A program made the translations under genes and the position numbers. The notes below the pieces were generated by a model that had not been told where the DNA came from, did no database searches, and saw only the letters and a program-made list of their open reading frames with translations. Of a stretch of 64,000 nt of DNA, positions 7,563 through 15,444 are shown piece by piece (within the stretch, counting starts at the first letter, position 1; the number at the start of each line of letters is the position of its first letter). The stretch comes from DATAZK01 sp963731205 (GTDB taxonomy: Bacteria; Actinomycetota; Actinomycetes; Frankiales; Frankiaceae), in assembly GCA_963731205.1 (NCBI GenBank), contig CAVSUJ010000001.1, positions 992,001 to 1,056,000 of the forward strand, written 5' to 3'.

Positions 7563-8408
7563 GTGACCGCTCCCCCGTACGCTCCTGCTGTGGCAAGCTC
7601 CACCGGCGCTGTCCCGGCCAGACGGCTGCCCGCGCGGGTCGGCCTGCGGCTGCCGGCGATGCGCTTCGTCCCGGCAGTCATCACCGGACTGGCCGCGCTG
7701 ACGATCGTCAGCCAGATCGCGTATCCGCTGACGTCGGGCGCCGTCCGCGACCGGCTGACGATCGCCACCGTGCTGCTCTGGTGTGCAGCATCGCTCACCC
7801 ACGCGGCGCGCTCACGGGGCAGCCGGTTCGCCGCCGGGGTGCTGGCGATCAGCGCCGGCGTGGGCTTCGGCTCGGAGGCCCTTGGGGTTTCGACGGGAGT
7901 CCCCTTCGGCCATTACGCATACGCATCGACGCTGGGGCCGCGGTTGCTCGGGGTCCCGGTGATCGTCCCTTTGGCGTGGACGATGATGGCCTATCCCGCG
8001 CTGCTCGTCGGGCTGCGGATCGGGGCTCCGGTCCTCAGCGGTGCGCTGGCACTGGCGAGCTGGGACCTGTTCCTGGATCCGCAGATGGTCGCCGCCCGTC
8101 ACTGGCATTTCACCGGCGGGGGCCCAGGCATCAATGCGATCCCGCTGACGAACACGCTCGGGTGGTGCCTCGTCGCCCTCGTGATCATGACGGGTCTGGT
8201 GCGGCTGCCCCAGCGCGCCGAGCGACCGGTGGACGACCGCGTGCCGATCGGGCTCTACCTGTGGACGTACGCCTCGTCCGTGCTCGCTGCGGTCGCGTTC
8301 TTCCGGCAGCCCGGCACGGCGCTCGCCGGCGGCATCGCTATGGGAATTCCTGTGGCGCTGCTGATCCGCTCGCAGCGCGTTCGCATCCGGCCAGGCACTC
8401 CCGCGTGA
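7563..8408 (+). CDS. cruF: CruF-type carotenoid 1,2-hydratase (membrane protein)
   Basis: A 281-residue polytopic membrane protein of the CruF/DUF422 family, which hydrates the psi end of carotenoids at C1',2' in Deinococcus and cyanobacteria. At least six hydrophobic segments are visible. The conserved patches G-V-P-F-G-H-Y-A-Y, L-G-V-P-V-I-V-P-L-A-W, A-S-W-D-L-F-L-D-P-Q-M-V and W-H-F are typical of the family; the His and Asp residues there are the likely catalytic positions. It starts at GTG 7563, 17 bp after crtO, and overlaps the glycosyltransferase gene (GTGA). It would supply the tertiary hydroxyl group on the linear end of a monocyclic carotenoid. Confidence 0.85.
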   Translation: MTAPPYAPAVASSTGAVPARRLPARVGLRLPAMRFVPAVITGLAALTIVSQIAYPLTSGAVRDRLTIATVLLWCAASLTHAARSRGSRFAAGVLAISAGVGFGSEALGVSTGVPFGHYAYASTLGPRLLGVPVIVPLAWTMMAYPALLVGLRIGAPVLSGALALASWDLFLDPQMVAARHWHFTGGGPGINAIPLTNTLGWCLVALVIMTGLVRLPQRAERPVDDRVPIGLYLWTYASSVLAAVAFFRQPGTALAGGIAMGIPVALLIRSQRVRIRPGTPA

Positions 8409-9517
8409 GCCGTTCGCGACAGGCGGCCCGGCTCCTCGCCGTCGGCCTGACGATCCAGAGCGCGATCAATGCCCGCCTGCTGCGCCGTCCGGTCGCGGCC
8501 ATGCGCATCAGCGAGCGGGTCAGCGTGCTGCTCCCGCTGCGCGACGAGGCCCATCGGGTACGGCCCTGCCTGGAGGCGCTCGCCGCGCAGACCGGTCTTG
8601 CTCATACCGGCAATGTCGAGTTCGTCATCCTGGACGACGCGTCGAGCGACGCGACCGCAGAGGTCGTTTCTTCAGTGTTTGCAGGCGATCCGCGGCTTCG
8701 GCTCATCCGCGGCTTCGGCGACCCGCCCCCTGGCTTTCTCGGCAAGCCGTGGGCGTGCGCTCGGCTGGCTGACGCTGCCGACCCGCGCGCCGCCGTGCTC
8801 GTCTTCCTCGACGCCGACGTCGTGCTGGCGCCGGACGGACTCGCCCGTACCCTCGCACTGCTGCGCACGGCGCGGCTGGAGTTCGTCAGCCCCTATCCCC
8901 GCCAGACGGCCGGCTCCGTCGCGGAGCGGCTCATCCAGCCGTTGCTCACCTGGTCGTGGTTGACGCTCGTACCGCTGCGGGTCGCCGAGCGTTCCGCACA
9001 CCCGTCGCTCGCCCTGGCGAACGGGCAGCTCTTGGCCGTCGACGCGGACAGCTACCGCAGCGCCGGTGGTCATGCGGCGCCGACGGTGAGGGCGAGCGTG
9101 CTGGAGGACATTGCGCTGGCACGCTTGCTGCGACGGCACGGCTGCAGTGGCGGCATGGCTGCCGGCGCGCACGTCGCGAGCTGCCGGATGTATGACGGCT
9201 GGCCTGCGTTGCGCGACGGCTACGCGAAGTCGCTCTGGGCTGCCGCCGGGGGCCGCCGGTCGGGAAGCCTCGCGCAGTTCGCCCTGCTGGCCTGGCTCTA
9301 CCTGCGACCGGACCCGGTGTGTTACCTCGCCGGGGTCGCCTCGCGGGTGATCGCCGCCCGCTCGGCCGGAGCTCGCGCGTTTCCCGACGCCTGTGCCCAT
9401 CCGGTGTCCGTCGCGCTGCTCGGCGCCCTCACGGCCCGCTCCTGGCGGCTGCGCCTCGAGAACGCGCTTGAGTGGAAGGGCCGCCCGGTGGTCGTCGCCG
9501 GCGGGTTCGCGAGGTAG
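8405..9517 (+). CDS. cruG: CruG-like family 2 glycosyltransferase
   Basis: A 370-residue GT2 glycosyltransferase. The nucleotide-sugar region shows VSVLLPLRDEAHRVRPCLEA, F-V-I-L-D-D-A-S-S-D and the metal-binding V-F-L-D-A-D-V. Later come the acceptor region V-L-E-D-I-A-L-A and C-terminal hydrophobic segments for membrane association. CruG is the glycosyltransferase paired with CruF in cyanobacterial myxol glycoside synthesis; the same order occurs here. It starts at GTG 8405, sharing bases with the cruF stop; the open frame extends upstream to 7781 but there overlaps cruF. Predicted role: glycosylation of the hydroxyl made by CruF. The sugar donor cannot be read from sequence. Confidence 0.78.
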   Translation: MSRSRQAARLLAVGLTIQSAINARLLRRPVAAMRISERVSVLLPLRDEAHRVRPCLEALAAQTGLAHTGNVEFVILDDASSDATAEVVSSVFAGDPRLRLIRGFGDPPPGFLGKPWACARLADAADPRAAVLVFLDADVVLAPDGLARTLALLRTARLEFVSPYPRQTAGSVAERLIQPLLTWSWLTLVPLRVAERSAHPSLALANGQLLAVDADSYRSAGGHAAPTVRASVLEDIALARLLRRHGCSGGMAAGAHVASCRMYDGWPALRDGYAKSLWAAAGGRRSGSLAQFALLAWLYLRPDPVCYLAGVASRVIAARSAGARAFPDACAHPVSVALLGALTARSWRLRLENALEWKGRPVVVAGGFAR

Positions 9518-9524
9518 CGACGCC

Positions 9525-10967
9525 ATGGCGCGCATCGTCGTCATCGGCGCCGGGCTGGGCGGCTTGGCCGCTGCCGCGCGCCTGCACGCCCTCGGCCACG
9601 ACGTCACCGTCTGCGAACGGTCGCCCACCATCGGCGGCAAGCTCGGCTCGTACGAGCGTGACGGCTTTCGCTTCGACACCGGCCCTTCGCTGCTGACGAT
9701 GCCCTTCGTCTTCGCCGACCTGTTCGCCGCCACAGGCGAACCGCTGGAGGAGACGCTCGACCTGCAGCGGGTGGATCCGCACTGTCGCTACCGGTTCGAC
9801 GACGCCACCGAGCTCGAGGTGCCGGCTTCGCGCGCCGCCCTTGCCGAAGCGATAGGCGACGCGCTTGGCGGGCAGGCCGCACGTGAGTGGACCCGGCTGC
9901 AGGAGCGGGCGGCGCGCATGTGGGCCGTCTCGCGCGAGCCGTTCCTGCAAGCACCTGGCCCACCGCGTTTGCTGGAGCTCGCCGCCCGCCGGCCGGCGGA
10001 GCTCCCGGTGATCGCGCCGGGACGTTCACTGCGGTGGCTGGCCGAGCGGATGCTGACCGACCCTCGCCTGCAGGTACTGCTCGAGCGCTACGCCACGTAC
10101 GCGGGCTCCGATCCCCGGCATGCCCCGGCGGCTCTCGCGGCGACGGCGTTCGTGGAGCAGGAGTACGGCTGCTGGTACGTGGGGGGCGGGTTACACCAAC
10201 TCGCAGCGGCCCTGGCGGCAAGGATTCCTGCGATCCGGACGGCCACCGCAGTGACAGGCATCGACCTCGCGGGCGGACGCGTCAGCGGCGTGCGGCTCGA
10301 GGGCGGCGGGCAGCTTCGCGCCGACGCGGTGGTCGCCGACGTGGACGCGACCCACCTGTACCGCGAGCTGCTTCCGCGGCGGCGCCTGGTACCGCGCGGT
10401 GCCGCCTCGTCGGCCGGCTTTGTCATGCTGCTGGGAGTCAGTGATCCGGCGCCCGAGCTGGCCCACCACACGGTGCTTTTCCCGTCCCTTTCCGGGGCCG
10501 GCTATGCCGCCGAGTTCGACGCCGTGTTCACCGACTACATCAGCCCCGCCCCGACCGTCTACGTCTGCGCACCGCCTGATCCGGCGATGGCACCGGCGAG
10601 ATCGCGGGCGGTGTTCGTCCTGGTCAATGCGCCGCGGCAGGGACGGTTCGACTGGGATGCCCCGGGCGTGTGCAGCATCTACGCGCGGCATCTGCTCGGG
10701 TTGATGGCGCAACGCGGCCTCGACCTTCGAGGCCGGCTCGCCTTCTGCGAAACCCGATCTCCGGCGGAACTGGCGCGCGCCACCGGGGCTCCGGGCGGCG
10801 CGATCTACGGCGCTGCCAGCCACGGCGCTGCGGCATTTCATCGCGCGGCGAACCGGTCGCCAGTACCCGGGCTCTTCCTCACCGGCGCAAGTGCCCATCC
10901 CGGCGGGGGTTTGCCGCTCGTCGCGCTCTCGGCGGCAGCAGTCGCCCGCCTGATCGGACCAGCATGA
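9525..10967 (+). CDS. crtD: CrtI-family desaturase, probable CrtD (C3',4')
   Basis: A 480-residue FAD-dependent desaturase. It has the N-terminal IVVIGAGLGGLAAAARLHAL fold, the GGKLGSYERDGFRFDTGPSL region typical of CrtI/CrtD enzymes, the mid-protein GCWYVGGGLHQL and the C-terminal FLTGASAHPGGGLPLVALS flavin site. A second, more typical phytoene desaturase (crtI) lies at 18.8 kb, so this copy probably performs a later step. Its location after cruF and the glycosyltransferase points to CrtD, the C3',4' desaturase acting on 1'-hydroxy end groups. It starts 7 bp after the previous stop and is the last gene of the carotenoid operon. The exact bond desaturated is inferred. Confidence 0.8.
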   Translation: MARIVVIGAGLGGLAAAARLHALGHDVTVCERSPTIGGKLGSYERDGFRFDTGPSLLTMPFVFADLFAATGEPLEETLDLQRVDPHCRYRFDDATELEVPASRAALAEAIGDALGGQAAREWTRLQERAARMWAVSREPFLQAPGPPRLLELAARRPAELPVIAPGRSLRWLAERMLTDPRLQVLLERYATYAGSDPRHAPAALAATAFVEQEYGCWYVGGGLHQLAAALAARIPAIRTATAVTGIDLAGGRVSGVRLEGGGQLRADAVVADVDATHLYRELLPRRRLVPRGAASSAGFVMLLGVSDPAPELAHHTVLFPSLSGAGYAAEFDAVFTDYISPAPTVYVCAPPDPAMAPARSRAVFVLVNAPRQGRFDWDAPGVCSIYARHLLGLMAQRGLDLRGRLAFCETRSPAELARATGAPGGAIYGAASHGAAAFHRAANRSPVPGLFLTGASAHPGGGLPLVALSAAAVARLIGPA

Positions 10968-10987
10968 TCTGACCGGCGTGGTGCTGG

Positions 10988-11665
10988 CTAGCTCCGCTGG
11001 CTCTGGCGAAGATCGGGGGCGACCGCACGCAAGAACTGCGCCGCACCTGTCACGCTGAGCGCGCCCGTCAGGACCACCCCGGCCGTAGCGAAAGCCCTTG
11101 CGCCCCAGGGGAAAACGCCCGCCGTGAGCAGGCTGCCCGCAGCCACCGCGGTACGCACCGGACGCTCCCCGACAGTGATGGTGCCGATCTGCGCCACACC
11201 TGCAGCCGCGGCGCGAGCCCTCGCGTACTCCAGCAGCATGACCCCGGCACCAGCGGCGACCGTCCACCCGCACGGCGCACCGCCGGCCCGCAATGCCAGC
11301 AGTTGCAGCGCATCGGACGCCCGATCGGCGAGTGAATCCAGCACGAATCCCCACCCGGTGTCAGCGCCGGAGAGCACCGCGACCGAGCCGTCGAGCCCGT
11401 CAGCGAAACCGGACGCGACGACGCCACCGCCGGCGATCAGGAACCATTTGCCCCCGGCTCGCGCGGCGAGCGGCGCGGCGGCCGCCAGCGCGACGCCAAG
11501 GGCCGTCAGCGCATCGGGCGACACGTTGCGCCGGGCCAGCGGGCGTGCGGCACCCTCCACCAGGGTGAGCCACGCCTGCGTCGCCTTCGAGCCGGCCGCG
11601 CCGGCGCCGCCGTGCAGATCCGTCCAGCGCGCCCGGTAGGCCGCCCGATCGGGGAGCTCGTTCAC
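10988..11665 (-). CDS. CDP-alcohol phosphatidyltransferase family membrane protein
   Basis: A 225-residue integral membrane protein with the CDP-alcohol phosphotransferase signature D-x2-D-G-x2-A-x-x8-G-x3-D-x3-D, seen at residues about 85-115 as FADGLDGSVAVLSGADTGWG followed by F-V-L-D-S-L-A-D. All four aspartates that bind metal and substrate are present. The usual Arg of the A-R pair is Val. Several hydrophobic helices surround the site. Enzymes of this family join a CDP-activated lipid to an alcohol such as inositol phosphate or glycerol phosphate; the acceptor is not predictable. The ATG overlaps the stop of the upstream SRPBCC gene by 4 bp, so the two form an operon, convergent with crtD. 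Confidence 0.78.
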   Translation of the reverse strand: MNELPDRAAYRARWTDLHGGAGAAGSKATQAWLTLVEGAARPLARRNVSPDALTALGVALAAAAPLAARAGGKWFLIAGGGVVASGFADGLDGSVAVLSGADTGWGFVLDSLADRASDALQLLALRAGGAPCGWTVAAGAGVMLLEYARARAAAAGVAQIGTITVGERPVRTAVAAGSLLTAGVFPWGARAFATAGVVLTGALSVTGAAQFLRAVAPDLRQSQRS

Positions 11666-12225
11666 GCGACGGACGGAATCTCCGCCGGCCGGCTGCGCAA
11701 CTCGTTCTCCGCGGTGCGCGCCAGCAGCCTGACCGCGAGCGAACGGAAGATCCAGCGCGGCAGCAACGAAGGCAGCGCCAGTGGCCCGTGCAGGGTGATC
11801 CGGGCGGTGACGAGAGTGCCTCCTGATGCCAGCGGAATCAGCAGGTGTTCGACCTCCTCGTCAAGCCCGTGGAACAGGTGCGCGGTGGTGGCCAGCGAGG
11901 AGCGATTGACCACGTGGTCGATGTCGACCCGAAGCTGCCGGGGCAGCAGCCGGACCTGTCCGAGCACCTGCCCACCGGCGACAACCTCCCAGCTGCCGCC
12001 GTCGGTGTCGCCGGCGCCCGAACCTGGCTCTGAGGGCTCGACGGCCCGCAGGAAGGGGTCGAACTCGACCCACCGATCCGGATGGGCCAGCACGGCCCAC
12101 ACGGACGGGACCGGCGCGGCGCTGCTGGCCCGAGCCGCCGCCGAGGCGCGCATCAGGACGCCGAGCGGCCGGCCGGGCACCGACGCCAGGGCCTGCAAGG
12201 AGTTGAGGAGGGGCACAGACGGCAT
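11662..12225 (-). CDS. SRPBCC-fold (polyketide cyclase-like) protein
   Basis: A 187-residue protein with the START/SRPBCC lipid-binding fold. The core reads A-P-V-P-S-V-W-A-V-L-A-H-P-D-R-W-V-E-F-D, the usual opening helix of polyketide-cyclase/dehydrase-like proteins. I chose ATG 12225 because GGGGGAGGA lies at good distance upstream; the frame is open to 12336. It overlaps the CDP-alcohol phosphatidyltransferase start by 4 bp and may deliver or shield a hydrophobic ligand for that enzyme. No catalytic residues can be assigned. An alternative is a general toxin-antitoxin-type SRPBCC, but nothing here supports that. Confidence 0.75.
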   Translation of the reverse strand: MPSVPLLNSLQALASVPGRPLGVLMRASAAARASSAAPVPSVWAVLAHPDRWVEFDPFLRAVEPSEPGSGAGDTDGGSWEVVAGGQVLGQVRLLPRQLRVDIDHVVNRSSLATTAHLFHGLDEEVEHLLIPLASGGTLVTARITLHGPLALPSLLPRWIFRSLAVRLLARTAENELRSRPAEIPSVA

Positions 12226-12243
12226 GCCACGCATCCTCCCCCG

Positions 12244-12249
12244 TATGGT
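12244..12249 (+). promoter_or_regulatory. Putative -10 box for a leaderless small gene
   Basis: TATGGT ends 6 nt before GTG 12256, the spacing for transcription starting on the start codon. It also lies within the upstream region of the divergent SRPBCC gene. No -35 box is evident. Confidence 0.3.
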
Positions 12250-12255
12250 CGCCGG

Positions 12256-12501
12256 GTGAGCGAACCCGCGCCGTACGTTGTCGAGTCGGCGGAAGCTTTC
12301 GCTCCCGACGCCGTCTTTCTCGATGGTCGCGAGCAAGTCGTGCTCGCCGTCCGGATCACCCCGGTCTACGGGCAGATCGACCTGACGCTGCTGGCCATGG
12401 TCATCGACGCCGGCAACGAACGCGGCTTCGCCCTGGCCCGCGAGCAGCCGTTTCGCGACGAATGGCTGATCTGCATCTTCGAGGCCTTCGAAGAGGACTG
12501 A
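12256..12501 (+). CDS. Small conserved hypothetical protein
   Basis: An 81-residue acidic cytoplasmic protein that starts at GTG 12256, 30 bp from the divergent SRPBCC start. It contains alternating hydrophobic stretches (VVLAVRITPVYGQIDLTLLA) and ends in a very acidic tail (CIFEAFEED). No cysteine pairs, signal peptide or membrane helix are visible. It faces metF tail to tail across a 41-bp gap. I do not recognise the family; the small size and composition suggest a compact alpha/beta fold. Confidence 0.5.
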   Translation: MSEPAPYVVESAEAFAPDAVFLDGREQVVLAVRITPVYGQIDLTLLAMVIDAGNERGFALAREQPFRDEWLICIFEAFEED

Positions 12502-12542
12502 CCCCGCAGGCGCTCTACGTCGTCGCGGACAGGCTGAAAAGA

Positions 12543-13469
12543 TCAGCCGTGCGAGCCAGGACTGCGGCGGCCCAGCGAATCGAAGATGTCCAGCGTCGCC
12601 GTCGAGCGGTTCAGCGTGTAGAAGTGCAGGCCTGGAGCGCCTCCGGCCAGCAGCCGGGTAGCCAGGTCAGAGGCCACCTCGACCCCGATCGCCCGTACCG
12701 CGGCGCCGTCGTCGCCGACATCGGCAAGCCTCTGCGCGAGGTCCTCGGGAAATATCGCCCCCGACATCTCCGCCATGCGCTTGATGGATGACGTCTGCGT
12801 GACCGGCATGATCCCCGGCAGGATCGGCACGTCACAGCCGAGCGCGGCGACCCGGTCGCGGAGCCTGAAGTACGCGTCGGCAGAGAAGAAGAACTGGGTG
12901 ATGGCGAAATCCGCACCCGCATCGCACTTCTCGACCAGCCGCCGGGCATCGGCCTCCAGATCGACGGCGCCGGGGTGCTTGTCGGGAAAAGCCGCGACGC
13001 CGACACAGAAATCGCCCAGCGAGCGCACCAGTCCCACGAGCTCGTTGGCGTAAGTCAGCCCCTCGGGGTGGGGCTGCCAGGGGGCCGACGGACCGCCCGG
13101 TGGATCGCCGCGAAGGGCCAGCACGTTACGAATCCCGGCGCCGGCGTAATCGCCGATCACCCGGCGCAGCTCGGAGACGCTGTGTCCGACCGCCGTCAGG
13201 TGGGCCACCGGCGTCAGCGTGGTCTGGGTGGCGATGCGCTCGGTGACGCGGATCGTGCGGTCGCGGCTGGATCCGCCGGCGCCGTAGGTCACCGAGACGA
13301 ACGTCGGCGCGTACGGCTCGAGATCGCGAATCGCCCGCCAGAGCTGGACTTCACCCTCGTCGGTCTTCGGCGGGAAGAACTCGAAGGAGAAGGAAGGCTC
13401 GCCGGTGGCGAGCAGCTCCCGGACGGTTTTCGAACGACGCGCGCGCACACCGGCCGTGCTCACGTGCAC
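12543..13469 (-). CDS. metF: 5,10-methylenetetrahydrofolate reductase
   Basis: A 308-residue FAD-dependent TIM-barrel enzyme that reduces 5,10-methylene-THF to 5-methyl-THF for methionine synthesis. The N-terminal signature S-F-E-F-F-P-P-K-T-D carries the catalytic Glu. Further markers are F-V-S-V-T-Y-G-A-G-G, N-V-L-A-L-R-G-D-P-P and the C-terminal L-H-F-Y-T-L-N-R. GTG 13469 is used, with GTG 13463 as an alternative. Its length matches bacterial MetF. It stands alone on the minus strand with a 49-bp gap to the next upstream gene. In memory, the comparable M. tuberculosis position is Rv2172c, near a prenyl synthase gene as here. Confidence 0.93.
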   Translation of the reverse strand: MHVSTAGVRARRSKTVRELLATGEPSFSFEFFPPKTDEGEVQLWRAIRDLEPYAPTFVSVTYGAGGSSRDRTIRVTERIATQTTLTPVAHLTAVGHSVSELRRVIGDYAGAGIRNVLALRGDPPGGPSAPWQPHPEGLTYANELVGLVRSLGDFCVGVAAFPDKHPGAVDLEADARRLVEKCDAGADFAITQFFFSADAYFRLRDRVAALGCDVPILPGIMPVTQTSSIKRMAEMSGAIFPEDLAQRLADVGDDGAAVRAIGVEVASDLATRLLAGGAPGLHFYTLNRSTATLDIFDSLGRRSPGSHG

Positions 13470-13518
13470 CCACCCCGTCTCCGGCGCTCAGCTCTGCCTG
13501 CCGCCCGCACTAGCGAGG

Positions 13519-14172
13519 TTAGCCGCCGGCGGCGCTCTCGCCAGGTGAGTCGCCGCGCAAACTCAGTGGCGCCGTCGACGCGAGGACGCGAGCGTCCGCA
13601 CCGGTGATCGTGATCCGGCGCCCCGAGTCCGCTGCCTGTTCGACCTCGATCAGTGCGTGTGGCGGCGCCGTCACCGCGTAAGGACCGCCCGGAAGGGCCA
13701 GCACGCAGGCTGACGCGGTCACGTCGACCCGGTCGGGAGCTGTCGCGAAATGCAGGTTCGCGCGGGCGGCGCGAACGGTCAGGGTGCGGCAGATCAGCTC
13801 ACGGCAGGACACCCTTCCGCCGCTGCTGAAAAGAGCGAGCTCGCCTCCGGCACCCCATGACGTGATCTCTCCGCGCCGGAGCTCGACCGTCACGTCCAGA
13901 CCCGCGGGCAGGTCGATGCGCAGCCGCGCCCGCCGCGCGCGGACGTGCAGCCCACTCGCGTCGGACAGCAGGCGAAAACCCTGTGGCCGCAGCGCTTTCG
14001 GCCAGCTCGACGGCAGCCGGGTCGGCACCGTCCAGCGCACCCGCAGCTGCTGGCCGGACGCGTGTCCCAGCTCGACGCGTCCTCGGCCTACCGCGACATG
14101 AACCCGGCCCGCAGGCACCGAGGCGCGCTCGATCCGCTCGACGCCGTCACGACGACCGCCGGCTACGTTCAC
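13519..14172 (-). CDS. Hypothetical protein, DUF4097-like beta repeats
   Basis: A 217-residue protein without signal peptide or membrane helix. The sequence alternates short beta-strand-like segments: residues about 75-110 (LHVRARRARLRIDLPAGLDV), then two further segments with V-T-V-x-x-x-x-G-x-V/I, then a tail ending in the P-G-G-P-Y-A-V-T-A region. This resembles the beta-helical DUF4097 or adhesin-like proteins of actinobacteria, but the match is weak. The start is a GTG with GGAG about 7 nt upstream. It is divergent from the prenyl synthase. No function assigned. Confidence 0.5.
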   Translation of the reverse strand: MNVAGGRRDGVERIERASVPAGRVHVAVGRGRVELGHASGQQLRVRWTVPTRLPSSWPKALRPQGFRLLSDASGLHVRARRARLRIDLPAGLDVTVELRRGEITSWGAGGELALFSSGGRVSCRELICRTLTVRAARANLHFATAPDRVDVTASACVLALPGGPYAVTAPPHALIEVEQAADSGRRITITGADARVLASTAPLSLRGDSPGESAAGG

Positions 14173-14228
14173 CCGGACTCCACTCCGGCGTGTTCCTCAC
14201 AGAACATGCCTCCACACGCGCATCTCGC

Positions 14229-14234
14229 TACCGT
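14229..14234 (+). promoter_or_regulatory. Putative -10 box of the prenyl synthase gene
   Basis: TACCGT ends 7 nt before ATG 14242, consistent with a leaderless transcript. No ribosome site precedes that ATG, which supports leaderless translation. A -35 box is not clear. Confidence 0.35.
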
Positions 14235-14241
14235 CCACATC

Positions 14242-15369
14242 ATGCCGACCGGGATGCCTGCTGCGGATGCCGCAGCCCACCCCCGTGACCCGGCGCGGCT
14301 GGCGGAGCTGGGGCTGCGGGTGAACGACGCGCTCGAGCGATTTCTTGATCGTGCCGAGCCCGTGGTGACCCGGATCGGCCCGGAACTGGATCCCGTGGCC
14401 GAGGTGACCCGCCAATTCGTCCTGGCCGGCGGCAAGCGGCTGCGCCCGGCGTTCTGTTACTGGGGTTGGCGCGCGACCGGCGCCCCCGACAGCGATGGAG
14501 CGCTCAACGCAGCGGCCTCGCTGGAACTGCTGCATGCCTGCGCGCTGATCCACGACGACGTCATGGACGCGTCCGACACCCGCCGGGACCGCCCGTCCAT
14601 CCATCGCCGGTTCGCTGACCTGCACTTGTCCGGCGGGTGGAGGGGCGACCCAGAGGCTTTCGGCGCCAGTGCCGCCATCCTGCTCGGAGACCTGTGCCTG
14701 GTCTGGGCCGACCAGATGTTCGGCGAATGCGGCCTCGACCCGGCGGCGATCGACCGGGCGCGCGGGATCTACGCGGAGATGCGGGTCGAACTCATGGCCG
14801 GGCAGTACCTCGACGTCCTGTCCTCGGCGCTGCACGAGTCGGGCAGCGCGACGGCCAACCTGGCGACCGAGCGGGCGCTGCGGGTCGCGCGCTTCAAGAG
14901 CGCCAAGTACACGATCGAGCGCCCCCTCCAACTCGGCGGGACACTGGCGGGGGCACCGGCTGAGCTCCTGGCCGCCTTCTCGGCCTACGGGCTGCCGCTC
15001 GGCGAGGCGTTCCAGCTGCGTGACGACGTCCTCGGCGTCTTCGGCGATCCCGCCGTCACGGGCAAGCCGGCGGGCGACGATCTGCGCGAAGGCAAGCGCA
15101 CGGCCCTCGTGAGCTTGGCCGAGCAGCGCGCCGCGCCGCGCGCAGCTGCCCAGCTCAGCACCCTGCTGGGCGATCGAAACCTCGACGCGGAGGGGGTCGC
15201 CACCTGCCGGCAGGTGATCAGCGAATGCGGCGCGCTTGCCGAAGTCGAGGCATTAATCGTGCGCCGCGGGGCACAGGCACGTGAAGCGCTGCTCGTGCCC
15301 ACCCTTGACCACGGGGCGCGTCGCTCCCTCGAAGCCCTGGCCGCGGCGGTCACCGACCGCATCGGGTGA
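14242..15369 (+). CDS. crtE: Geranylgeranyl-type polyprenyl diphosphate synthase
   Basis: A 375-residue trans-prenyltransferase that condenses IPP with allylic diphosphates. Both aspartate motifs are intact: the first at about residues 107-114 (D-D-V-M-D-A-S-D) and the second at about 260 (D-D-V-L-G-V-F-G-D). The G-G-K-R-L-R-P substrate motif sits at about residue 63. Residues just before the first motif are bulk-free (H-A-C-A-L-I-H), compatible with a C20 product. Together with crtB, crtI and crtYcd in this window it probably supplies GGPP for carotenoids; it may also serve menaquinone or polyprenol synthesis. It corresponds in location to idsA2 (Rv2173) of M. tuberculosis by memory. Confidence 0.88.
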   Translation: MPTGMPAADAAAHPRDPARLAELGLRVNDALERFLDRAEPVVTRIGPELDPVAEVTRQFVLAGGKRLRPAFCYWGWRATGAPDSDGALNAAASLELLHACALIHDDVMDASDTRRDRPSIHRRFADLHLSGGWRGDPEAFGASAAILLGDLCLVWADQMFGECGLDPAAIDRARGIYAEMRVELMAGQYLDVLSSALHESGSATANLATERALRVARFKSAKYTIERPLQLGGTLAGAPAELLAAFSAYGLPLGEAFQLRDDVLGVFGDPAVTGKPAGDDLREGKRTALVSLAEQRAAPRAAAQLSTLLGDRNLDAEGVATCRQVISECGALAEVEALIVRRGAQAREALLVPTLDHGARRSLEALAAAVTDRIG

Positions 15370-15399
15370 GCATTTCGTCAGCACGCCGCGTTATGGCAG

Positions 15400-15424
15400 C
15401 TAACGGAGCGCGCTCGGCCGTTAG
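15400..15424. promoter_or_regulatory. Dyad overlapping a -10-like box before the PP2C regulator
   Basis: CTAACGG and CCGTTAG form a perfect 7-bp inverted repeat with an 11-bp loop between the prenyl synthase stop and the next start. The right arm overlaps TAGGGT (15422-15427), a possible -10 box 18 bp upstream of GTG 15445. It may be an operator or a transcript hairpin. Confidence 0.3.
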
Positions 15425-15444
15425 GGTGACCGGAAGGTTCGGGG

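Noticed and set aside
7781..8404. N-terminal extension of the CruG-like glycosyltransferase
   Set aside because: The open frame continues upstream but lies entirely inside cruF and is low-complexity Arg/Gly/Ala sequence; the GTGA junction is the better start.
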